Part shown: positions 1 through 9,149 of the stretch, piece by piece
How positions within the stretch are numbered: position 1 is the stretch's first letter
Layout: each line of letters starts with the position of its first letter
Origin: Pezizomycotina sp. ARF18
Taxonomy: Eukaryota; Ascomycota
Length of the DNA: 22,740 nt
Reading direction: 5' to 3'
NCBI GenBank assembly: GCA_002224055.1
Contig: AZLU01000235.1
Span: 39,996-62,735, forward strand
The notes under the pieces: generated by a model
Seen by the model: the letters and a program-made list of their open reading frames with translations, nothing else
Told to the model about the DNA's origin: nothing
The model's database searches: none
Program-made: the position numbers and the translations under genes

Positions 1-1496
1 TCGGAGGGCCGAAGTCTTTTTTTTTTTTTTAACGTCCATTTCCTTCTGCAAGCCATGATGTACGAGTAATCACATTTTCTGTCGCCATCATCACCCAGTG
101 TTATCCCCTTTATTTTTTTCCCAATTGTTGTTCTATCTAGCTCTATTTACTCTTTCCATCTGATCGGAGGAGACATCTCAAAAGTGTCACGTTTATAATT
201 TAAATCGGTTTGTCAACATTTCTGATTTTGGCAGGCTGTTAAGTAAAAAGTATCAAGCTGTTTTGACATCCATGAGCCTTTTTTTCCCCCATGCACTGTT
301 GGTAGTATGAAAGCGGCATTAAGGTTACCACTAGGAGATATCTTCGTTTTTCTGTTGAACTTTGTGAAGTATAAGCTTAATAAACAATGATAGCCTTGAA
401 GGGATAACGTTAACTCACGCTACAGACGGGTGTTTGCGAAGTTTTGGAATTGAACATGGAGCAAGGGTGAGTAGCAGTAAGTATACTGTACCCGTGCTAT
501 TTCTTTCTTTTTCTTTTTTTTTTTTTTTTTTTTCTTTCTGCAATTCTTTTTTTTACTAGGTCAGCTACAGGGAATATGTGGACGGAAAGGGTGTTGGGTA
601 AAAGAAAGCACCTGAAAGAGAAAAAAAAAAAAAAAAAAAAAAAGCCGATATCGTCAACCCAGTTCTCGCCCCGGCGGCGCCGCTTACAGTTATAATCAAT
701 AATAAATAATATATATATTCTTAGTAGAAAAGAGGATGGGATGCCATCATGCATGCAGTCTGCATTTGCAGCTGTATAAGAAAAAGAAAGAATACCTGTA
801 GAAGGATCTCCGGGAATAGTTTTTGTCAGAAAAAGAATAGCGAAAGAACGCACATGGCCTTTGCCTTGTACTTCAGCTTCTTTTGCTGCAAAGGAAGCGG
901 AATTTAACATGATTCGCTCGTGTAAAAAATATCGCTGTATATCGGCGCCATTAAAAAAAAAAAAAGGATCGAATAAACAGCGGGGATTAATAATAATGAC
1001 GACTGGGAAAGTTTCTAGACGGCTTCCGGTCGAATGCAAGCTTTGCCACAGGTACCGCTAACAAGTCATGAAGATCCAGTGATATATAGTTCTTGTTTTA
1101 TCGTCGCTGATAGTGTACATGTACATTATAATGTCTTAGATACCACGCAAAACGGAGGTTTAAAAAAAAAAAATGCAGAGCGAATCTTATTACTCTTGGT
1201 TATTAATAATACCTGAGCCTTTTAGAAGTAAAAATAATAATAACAGGAGCATGGTGTATCTTAGCAGAGCTATCAAACTGGAGGAGTATATATCAGAAAG
1301 GATTAGGTCTTTTTCCAAAGTCTGAACGAGAGTAGGAATTGACCAGCAATAAGAGAAATAACATCGGAAGTGTAAATTCAATGTTGAGAAATAGAGTAGT
1401 TTGTTTATGAGGGAAACGAATAGCCCAAAAAAATCTAAATGAAAGAACTCCAAGAAACATAAAAGGACTAAGAAGAAGGAAGATATTCTTATTATC
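1..1496. other. Intergenic low-complexity region
   Basis: No convincing gene is visible. The stretch holds a T14 run at 17-30, a T20 run at 514-533, an A23 run at 622-644 and many shorter A/T runs. Open frames on both strands exist mainly because these runs read as poly-Phe or poly-Lys. It includes a 23-nt near-palindrome at 876-898. A 27-codon ATG frame at 307-390 has no supporting context. The right edge adjoins the 3' end of NUP120, so part is probably its 3' UTR and terminator. Confidence 0.6.
514..644. repeat. Inverted homopolymer pair T20 ... A23
   Basis: A run of 20 T (514-533) is followed 88 nt later by a run of 23 A (622-644). The two runs are complementary and could pair in single-stranded DNA or RNA. 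Both are perfect mononucleotide tracts. Run length is uncertain, because sequencing of such tracts is unreliable. Confidence 0.8.
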
Positions 1497-2038
1497 TCAA
1501 GAACACTGAAGATTCAGAAAGAGATATAAAACCGTGATGGATCGTAAAAGAATTGAAATGATATTACTACAGTACAATGCAGAAAAACTCGATGAACAAA
1601 CTCCTTCAAAACATAAAACTCCAGCAAGATACAGTTGAATTTTATCAAGTTCTTTCTGATAGTCTTCTCGAATCTCATCGATCGTAACAACCCTCCTGGG
1701 AGGATGGCGTCCTGTGAACGAGAAAAAGTTAGAATGCGGACAATCAAGAATGGGAGCTTTATATATATATAAAAAGGGGTGTCATTGACTCACCATCTCT
1801 GACTTTCGTTCTCTTAGGAATTTCTCGGTCGTGGAGGTCTCACGTTCAACGTGGGTGAGTATCCATGCTGTTCCTTCTTGACACAGGCGAGAAATTTAGG
1901 ATAGCAGAAAAACAATCTGCTACCTCCTCGTTCGAATACCTCACTGCCGGGGTAACCGTGCTAACGAGTTTGTGAAGGTATTCGTACAACGCCGATGCAG
2001 CTGAAATTCAATACGAAAACAATTAGTATTGCTAGCCA

Positions 2039-2074
<36 letters not shown>

Positions 2075-5000
2075 ATATTTGAGGGGTTCTTACCTCCGCG
2101 GAAGTCAAAGCGCTTAAACTCGCCAAGAGTACAAGACTTTATGAATGGCGGGCTTGTCTTCACATCATGAACCTCTTTACATTTTGTACTCCAGAGCGTC
2201 GTTGACCTCTTCTTGCAAGCCAATGATGGATATTTGCAAAACCTGTCCGCCGCACCATTTTCGCACATTGCACCGACCAAGGTTCTCAAAGCTTGCTCTT
2301 GCCTATTTCACGAATTAGAAAATGCGCATTTGCGATTTTATAGCTCACAATCAATCATTTCCTTCCGACTTATAACATATTTTACACTTACAATGGCTTG
2401 TTCCTATATTGCACTAGTGCCATGTAGGCATCATCGAACATGCGACACTGGATCGCGGCATTGAATTCGCGAGAGAGCATTTCACTGCGGAATTGTTCTT
2501 GTTCCTGTATTTTGTAAGAGATTCAAACGTTTTAGTATGCACTCGTAGAGTCGGCAAACTGAAAACAGTTCACTTACGTGATCGTTGATACCCCCATTGA
2601 CTCAACAGCGGAGATTGCAAAAGAAACCACCTCTTCATAGAATTTATTCTCCTCAAACAGTTGGACGACGTGTTGGTAGTACTTGGGAAGGCCTGCACGA
2701 AGCGTTGCTACTCTATCGGCGAGAAAAGGAGATCTATCGACAAATAGGAGGCTGAGAGGGAGATGCTACTCGATGGTCACGTTAGATAACTCTCAGGAAT
2801 GTAGAATCGCATTTGTGAGGAAATAAGAAGCTTACCTATGCCGAACGCTACTTTTTTGAAGAGCTCTTTGGCCTTTTCTCTCTGGCCCTCTTTAGCGATA
2901 TCCGAGCCTTCATGTATTGACCCAATGTGTGTTCGGAAGAAACTGCGAGAAATCGCTAGCAGCCGACTCGCGTCCAGGCGCAGCAGCCGTGCTGCGATGT
3001 GGATTGAAGAATTGGAATAGTCCGACAGGTCAATTGAAGAGATAAACTTGCGGATGCTAGCAGTAAGTGTTTGCGATCCACGTCCAAGCTGAGAAGGCGG
3101 CGGACCCGAGCTCTCCTTAGCATAAGTTGCAGCACAGACGTATTGTGTATTGAGAATGGCAAGAGGATCGCAACCTCGTAGCTTTCTAGTCCTTGACGTA
3201 GGCGTTCCTCTGCCTCTTCATCCTGACTCGATATCGACCAAGAACTCTTCGAAAGGAGCTGAGTATCTGGTATTCCCGGAGAAGATGTATAAGCCGAGAA
3301 TACGTCCTCTCTATTGCTTCAACGTCGTTAATCACGACCTTGTCTGAAAAATAGATAACGAGTAAGAGCAGCGTTAAATCGCAAGAGCATGGTGTAGTTA
3401 ACGTAGACGAGCTCCTGGCTTCCTCGTAGTATGAGTTTCTCGCCAAAGACAGTGAGCTTAGACGATCCGCTAAGTTTCTCTCCTTCATTGAAAGATAAGA
3501 GCAACGCCTCATAGGCCGCTTCAACATCGACGAGATCCTCAAGCATCGATACCAGCCTCCTCATAGAGAGCCGTCGGTAACGCTCGTCGAAGCATTCTCG
3601 CATAGATCTCCTCCATTCGATCGCCTACGGACATGGTTGGTACGCTGAGCGTTTCGTCGGACAATGCCGCCACGCAGTCGTCGAACACGGATTCTGTTAA
3701 AGAGCCCTTCAACGCAGCTGCAGACTGCATAATCGTCGTGATGGGTTTGAGCAGGTCGCCGGTCATGAGATCCTGGAGGCGCTCGGAAGACCGAAGTTTC
3801 AAAATGTCGATAGCATTATTACTGGCAGTTGCAATGTTCGGTATATAATTTGATTCCGTACACTCCCGCAAAGCAGTTATCCCGTCCGCATTGGAGACGT
3901 ACGCTAGACTGAGGCCGGGTCGACATTTAACGATAGCGCCTCTGATCTTTCCTTGTCCAGTTCCACGCACAGTCTGAAAAATTGAGACCATTGCAGCTCA
4001 AGATTTTGCCTGTACATGTCATCTTCCAACGTCTCCGGTTCACTGTTCCTTTTCATTAACGTCGCAAGGTCCACAGCTTGTACAACCTTCAATGCAAGCT
4101 CGTGTCTTCTTCCGCTGCCGATGGTACAGGCGTTTTCGCGTTCGTGTAGTTCTTCTCGAAAATTGATAACGCAGTCGTGACGAGGGCATCCGAGAACCTG
4201 CCTGCGAGAAAACTGTCTGTAGCCAATAAGAGGTAACTTCCTCCGCTGTCGCAAATACCGGAGACCGCACTTGGCAACTTCTAGTTCCTCGTAGGTAGCA
4301 TTCACCAGTGATTCCATGTCCTATCCATTTCCTTCAAGTTTATAAGCACATTTTGAATCTTGGAACTCGTGTTGCTCTTCCACAGTATCCAGAGGGAATA
4401 CTGACTATCGTCGTGTTTGTTCGTGGTGAAATGCCAAAATCCGCAACCACCCAAACGGAATTCGGAGAGGCGGCTGCGCTTGGAATGTGATCCGGGTAAA
4501 GGTCGATTGAGCCTTGTAAAGCTTGACGTGCCATCATCGGTCCCGCCCATAATTTGAACGTCCCGTTCGCAGCTGGCGAGTATGTGAGAAGGTAGAACAT
4601 TGGCGCGGCTCGAGCGCGATATCGATCATCGCCACAGATTTTTCGGCGTAGGATCTAGAAAGTTTCTAACTGAAGATGCTGAGGCCGAGGGATTGTTTAA
4701 GAGGTCGTACACGTTAAGTATAGTCCCCCTCTCCATCGACCATACTTTAAGCTGGTGGTTTACGGAAACGTGAATAAGAGAGAATATCGGAACGTCAGAG
4801 CAACCGAAACAATAGTATTGGTGATATCCTGGTGCCCCGTGTCTTAACTGCGAGCTCCACCCGAATATATTCTTCAGAAACTACCGTCCGCTAAAAAGGA
4901 TTGTGTATGCAGGTCCCTCCTTGACTGATTAACATGCGATATTGTTAGCAGACTAAATAGCAAACCCCTGTCAAAGTCCCAATATAAAAAGCCAATAATA

Positions 5001-5667
5001 GATATATATAATCTGGAGTACCATGCGTCTGAGTAATAATCCTGTCCATGCGCACCAGTCCCCCGTCATCCAAAGCGACAAGTAACGTATCATTCGCTAT
5101 CGCTTTGAGAAAATGTGGAGACCGTATTGTCAGTTGCTTTGGCCGGTATTGCTTGCACAGCCGTCGTACAGCCGCGACCCCTCATCTAATGTCGAAAAGA
5201 ATTCCGGTTCAAGTAAAAGGTGTATAGTACGTTCTCCGTCGTCAGAACGAACATGACAACGATATCCCTATCAGTCGCATCGAAGAGCGCCACGCACGAA
5301 GACGGATTGCTTTCGAAAAGCGCAAGCGATACGCGGTCCTGTTTCCCAGCGAAGTTCCTGGCGTCGGCTTACATCCATCGGCATCAAAACAAGGACCTTC
5401 CCTCGTTCAACGACCCTCCAATGTATCATTCGCGGGAACGGGTGCACTGCTCGAAAATGTACGGAGGCGGCGGTCGCTAGTTTTGGTACGAGAACCTGTA
5501 TTCATCGTCGGCAGGGCGTTCTCAATTTCTTCGTCCTCTGCAATATCCCGTTCTCCGTGATCATACCCTTTCTGCTTCCTTTTTTGCATCGGGAACTTTG
5601 ACTTCGAATGTGACGGAAGGTCGTGCCAGTCCATACCGACCCGAGTCTCTTTGTAAAAGTATGCCAT
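1497..5667 (-). CDS. NUP120: Nucleoporin NUP120 (NUP160-type, Y-complex)
   Basis: This is a scaffold subunit of the Nup84/Y-complex of the nuclear pore: an N-terminal beta-propeller followed by an alpha-helical solenoid. I chose ATG 5667 (MAYFYKETRVGMDWHDLP); the frame is open further upstream but has no ATG. Propeller landmarks are LVALDDGGLVRMDR (near 5060), LKVWSMERGTILNVYDLLN (near 4720) and WILWKSNTSSKIQ (near 4370). Solenoid landmarks are LDKERSEALSL (near 3950), YYQHVVQLFEENKFYEEVV (near 2640), TLVGAMCENGAADRFCKYP (near 2250), DFRGAASALYEYLHKL (2100 to 1965, across an intron) and the C-terminal VVTIDEIREDYQKELDKI (near 1650). Several short introns are visible, including 2001-2093 (containing a T30/A30 tract) and 1712-1793. 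The frame breaks repeatedly at 1-nt indels. The exact 3' end is uncertain: TGA 1497-1499 is the first stop in the last recognised frame, but the tail after DKIQL does not resemble the family. Confidence 0.92.
2001..2093 (-). other. NUP120: NUP120 intron carrying a 30-base A tract (sense strand)
   Basis: On the minus strand a GTAAGA donor (at 2093) follows GACTTCCGCGGAG, and a TTTCAG acceptor precedes CTGCATCGGCG (2000). Joining the flanks gives DFRGAASALYEYL in frame, matching the NUP160/120 family, so the splice is well supported. The intron is 93 nt, of which 30 nt (2044-2073) is one uninterrupted A run in the transcript. Confidence 0.85.
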
Positions 5668-6594
5668 GTTCACCCGTGGAAATCTATAAGAAATAGCCAC
5701 GTAATGGCAGGGATAAGACGCAAAGAAGTAAGGTGTTGCGAATGTCTTTATGACGGCGATTGAGAAGGTACTGGTGGTGATGGTGGAAAAGGGAGGAAGT
5801 TGGGAGTTGTAGAAATTTCGTTGTTTGGGTTTTGAAGGGAACTTCTTTTTGGATTAGCAACAGAAAGAAAAAAAAAAAAAAAAACGCGTTTGTGGTGCAG
5901 ATGTCGGAAGGCTTGGCATCTTTAATATTGCGAGCAGCACAAACAGCAAAAAGCCCGTACCAATATTTTTTTAAGGACAATTCTACGTTGCTGCTACTAT
6001 ATATTTCACATCTAAGGCTACTTATTTACTTCAAGATCAATTATTATTATTATATAAGAGATTACTTGCTTAGTATATATACCTAAGTTCTACGAGGTGT
6101 CTTATCGTTCTTTCAATGCATCCTGCCTTTCACTATGGCCCCTAGCAATAAAAGGTTTGAAATGATAGTAATATACCCTTGACTAAGATGTGTAAGACAA
6201 CTGAGGAAAGCGACTGCAAGCCGGAAGGTTTATTATATAGTACCGATAACTGAAGACGCAGCGGTATAGGGACACAAATAATGATGAAATTAACAGCGTA
6301 CTTTCATTACCTCGTATTCTAGCAGATTATGTCCTCTCCTCAGCTACGTTTCTCGTAACCTCTTCCTGTATATTGCAATTCATTATAAATGAAAGCGATC
6401 GTATATCGTCTGTGATAAATATAAACCGAATTTCTGGGAACCCAAAACCAAGAAAGGAAGAAAAAGAAAGGAAAGGAAAAGAAAATAGCTAAGAAACAAA
6501 GGAGAAACGGGATTTAAAAGAAGTAGGGGGGGAAGCCCTGCCGAAGTGGTATCTCAAAGTTATATAGAGTACAAAGAAAATATCTATTTATTTA
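5668..6594. other. Intergenic: NUP120 upstream and 3' flank of the next gene
   Basis: No gene is recognised. It contains an A17 run (5868-5884) abutting ACGCGT (5884-5889), AT-rich DNA around 5990-6080, and a purine-only stretch near 6452-6488 just beyond the stop of the next minus-strand gene. The NUP120 promoter should lie in its left part. Confidence 0.6.
5884..5889. promoter_or_regulatory. ACGCGT (MluI cell-cycle-box-like) upstream of NUP120
   Basis: A perfect ACGCGT palindrome lies 217 bp upstream of the NUP120 ATG, next to an A17 tract. ACGCGT is the yeast MBF site. A hexamer is expected a few times per window by chance, and another copy lies inside the RAD51 coding region near 13685, so function is only a possibility. 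Confidence 0.25.
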
Positions 6595-7507
6595 TTAATT
6601 ATAATTTTCGTTCGGCGTATCAGGCTGGAAATCACCCAATTCTTCGCTCCCTTTGTTGGCTTCTTTTTTCCATGTTAGAGTTGAGGATCTTGGCCGTGTT
6701 TTTCCGTCATTCTCTGAGGGAACAGAGGCGGGGTGATGCTCGCCTCCTCCGAACCTGGCTAGGAAACCCTTCTTCTTAGGATGTGGGACATTATTGTTGT
6801 CGTTTAGGTCAACATCCTTGAATTCGCTCTCTTCCTCTGATGCGCTCTCTTCCACGGCTACGGGAGGCAAGCGTCCATTAGGACTCGCTCGCGAGTCGAA
6901 GCTTTGTCTTAGAGGTGAGATTGGGGTTAAGGCATCTAAGCTCGCCCGGCTAGGCCTGTCGAAGCTAGAGCGGTACGTCTGGAGTCCAGACTCGGACGTT
7001 GCGGGTCAATGACCGGGGACTTTGCGGAGATATCGAAAGATCTCCTGTAGCCTCGAAGGACTCCCTGGATATAGCGAAGCCTGAGTCGCTATCGGCGGCC
7101 CTCAAGGCCTCCCTCGCCTCCCGCCTGACTGATGAAGAAGAATTTGATCGTTTCCAAAAGCCCTTTTTCTCAGGTGGGCTCGGAGGTAAATATTCACCAC
7201 TGCCGTTCACAACTAATATTACCAGCGACAATCCTCAAATTAGCTATTTCTTTGATAAAAATAACCAAAGATATGTTATAATATATCGATACTACTATTT
7301 AAGAGATGAAGTAAATAATCTAGAAAGCGTTTCTACATACCACAAAGCTGTACGAATTCGGTTCATCATCGCGGTGAGAGAGAATGGAGATTGCGGGGGT
7401 TTTGGTTTCAGTTCGAGGGACAGCAGCGTCAGTGATTGAGTCTCAGCAGGTTTAGTTTCCGTCAGGACTGGCACGTTCTTCTTGAATGGATTTCGAATAA
7501 CGGGCAT
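6595..7507 (-). CDS. Conserved Ser-rich fungal protein of unknown function
   Basis: Start ATG 7507 (MPVIRNPFKKNVPVL), stop TAA 6595-6597. There are two exons: 7507-7341, donor GTATGT, and an acceptor TTAG before 7212. The protein is about 260 aa, charged and Ser-rich, with no membrane segment or recognised enzymatic domain. Landmarks are VNGSGEYLPPSPPEKKGFW, three R-x-S-F-[D/E] type motifs (SRESFEATGD, YRSSFDRPSR, LRQSFDSRAS), an acidic patch EESASEEESEFKDVDLNDNN, then KKKGFLARFG and a C-terminal KGSEELGDFQPDTP. I recognise this arrangement as a protein family widespread in Pezizomycotina and annotated there as hypothetical; that is recall, not a search. Its RxxS-like sites suggest a phosphorylated, intrinsically disordered protein (inference). 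At least two 1-nt frame breaks are present: one near the exon junction, where EPNSYSFVVNGSGEY is the likely true reading, and one near 6975. Confidence 0.8.
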
Positions 7508-7820
7508 ATGGAAGGAATGAAAAGAGAATATAGTATATATTAAAAATAAAAAAAATAAAAATAAAAATAAAGAGAAAATGAATGTCATAGATCGTTGGAG
7601 ATATCTGAGACCCTTAGATGGCTTTAGAAAGTGCAGATTTAAGATCTAGGAGGGAGCCTACGACAGGTGTGGGTGCCCCAATCCGTTTAATAGTCCAAAA
7701 TCGTCAAGTACGGATTCGGTATAAAAGCCCAAGGAAAGGAGTAAATCGATTCTCCTAGGCAGCAGATACTTCCAAGAATCCCATCTATCCAGACCAGCGG
7801 ATTTTCCTCTAATAGGTGCG

Positions 7821-7847
7821 AAAAAAAAAAAAAAAAAAAAAAAAAAA
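7821..7847. repeat. A27 mononucleotide run
   Basis: An uninterrupted run of 27 A, located between the Ser-rich protein gene and PUF6. Its length may be mis-called. Confidence 0.85.
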
Positions 7848-8005
7848 TAGCGTGGGTGGGACGAACGGCTGTCCCACTGGCTATCCACCCAACGTGCGAT
7901 TACTGCGCCGCATTTCTAAGCTCGGCAAGATTGGTATCCGATCTTTCCGAGGATAGCAAGATAGCAGATGGTTTTGCTTTTCGTACCTTTCTAACTGCGT
8001 AAAAA

Positions 8006-8018
8006 TGAAAATTTTTCA
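8006..8018. promoter_or_regulatory. RRPE-like element TGAAAATTTTTCA
   Basis: On the minus strand positions 8018-8008 read TGAAAAATTTT, the yeast ribosomal-RNA-processing element consensus, and the whole 13-mer is nearly palindromic. It lies 500 bp upstream of the Ser-rich protein start. An 11-mer match is unlikely by chance in 22.7 kb, although AT-richness raises the odds. Which gene it would serve is unclear. Confidence 0.4.
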
Positions 8019-8175
8019 CTCTGCTCCCGGGCAGGACACAGAGTGAGGTAAGGGCGGGCGCTAGTTTGATTTTTGAGAATATGACAAGAACGAGACCCTG
8101 TCTCTTTTTGGGTCTTGAGAAAGCATCTGAAAGGCCGAATGGAACCACCGTTTTCTATGACGTCGTGGTGCCTTC

Positions 8176-8195
8176 TTTTTTTTTTTTTTTTTTTA
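8176..8195. repeat. T20 mononucleotide run
   Basis: Uninterrupted 20 T in non-coding DNA. Confidence 0.85.
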
Positions 8196-8719
8196 TAAGG
8201 ACTGTCGGTTTCTCAACCAATTCTCGCAGCTGTATCGCCTCGGTGTGAGTATATACAATTTGCGATCATCCTTTAGGACAGAAACCATTTTAGCCAATAA
8301 TTCCAGCTAATTAGCTAAGACCACAACAGGTCACAACAAATCAAACACCCAAACACCCAAGTTGAGGGGAATTGGGTTTAGATGTATAAAGTGAAAAACA
8401 ATTGAGCTTGCTTCTGCTGCTCAGGGTAAATTCGCGGATGTCGTAAGAGGAGCCACTTCTATGACAAATGCATGTAATGCAGATAGTGGGTGGGTCTTAA
8501 ACTGAGAATATTCAATATCTGAAATATTTTCGAGAACGGCGCTCGAAATAATGGTAACACTGTTCCTGATCTTTACGAGAACTATACCGTCGGCATGGGT
8601 GCAAAGCAAGATCCATGCATAGATCTTTGGAAGAATTGTAAGAGGGATTGCGTTTGAACTAACCTGGCGCCAAGTAAAGATGTATCAAGCCACTAACCAG
8701 TCTATTTTCGTCATGTTAG

Positions 8720-8805
8720 GATTGATCAAGATGGAAAATTAAAAGAACAGGACGGAAATTTCGTAGCAAAAGCGATTTATTCACTGTGTAGGGCCTTTGC
8801 CGGAG
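8720..8805 (+). other. Unassigned exon-like segment
   Basis: An 86-nt block is preceded by a pyrimidine-rich ATGTTAG acceptor and followed by a near-perfect GTAAGTAC donor. One frame is open throughout and reads IDQDGKLKEQDGNFVAKAIY followed by SLCRAFAG. The composition is protein-like, but I do not recognise it and cannot place a start, a stop or partner exons. It could be part of an unknown gene, a spliced non-coding RNA, or chance. Confidence 0.3.
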
Positions 8806-9149
8806 GTAAGTACGTTATTCTTTGATAAAACATAAGGCTGGGATGCTTAAGTATGATACTCGAAGTAATGAGATAAATAGTCAATTGAAACCAACTACTA
8901 AGTAACTTGAGCTGATTCTACTGGACGTAAGAAGATCAAGCTAGCAAACCAGGCTTCAAAAATGAATACTTCTTTTCGCAATACATTATTTTATAATTCT
9001 CCTCTATTACTAAACTACAATACCATGTGCTTGCGTCAAAATTTCGTTGCCATATGCCTTTTGGTTTTCTTTATATTAGAATACAATATATTACACGGCT
9101 TTTTTTTTTTTGGACGCTAGATGTTACACAATATAATGCGCCGTTATAA

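Larger units (their letters stand above)
7508..9149. other. Mostly intergenic, with unassigned coding-like segments
   Basis: It holds an A27 run (7821-7847), a T20 run (8176-8195), a T12 run (9100-9111), and an RRPE-like element at 8006-8018. Two short segments could be exons of an unrecognised gene: a plus-strand 8720-8805 block with good splice sites, and a 62-codon minus-strand open stretch at 8421-8609 that lacks an ATG. I recognise no product for either. The right end should include the 3' UTR of PUF6. Confidence 0.5.

Noticed and set aside
307-390. 27-codon ATG frame (MKAALRLPLGDIFVFLL...)
   Set aside because: Short, with no context or conservation evidence; expected by chance in 1.5 kb of AT-rich DNA.
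497-1039. 180-codon open frame on the minus strand
   Set aside because: It survives only because the T20 and A23 runs read as poly-Lys and poly-Phe. There is no domain and no splice support, and the rest is low complexity.
6279-6286. AATGATGA as a box C of a C/D snoRNA
   Set aside because: No CUGA box D or terminal stem at a suitable distance. The same holds for TGATGA near 14368.
7900-8248. 82-codon minus frame and 60-codon plus frame around 8.0-8.2 kb
   Set aside because: The minus frame has no ATG. The plus frame runs into the T20 tract (poly-Phe). Neither resembles a known protein.
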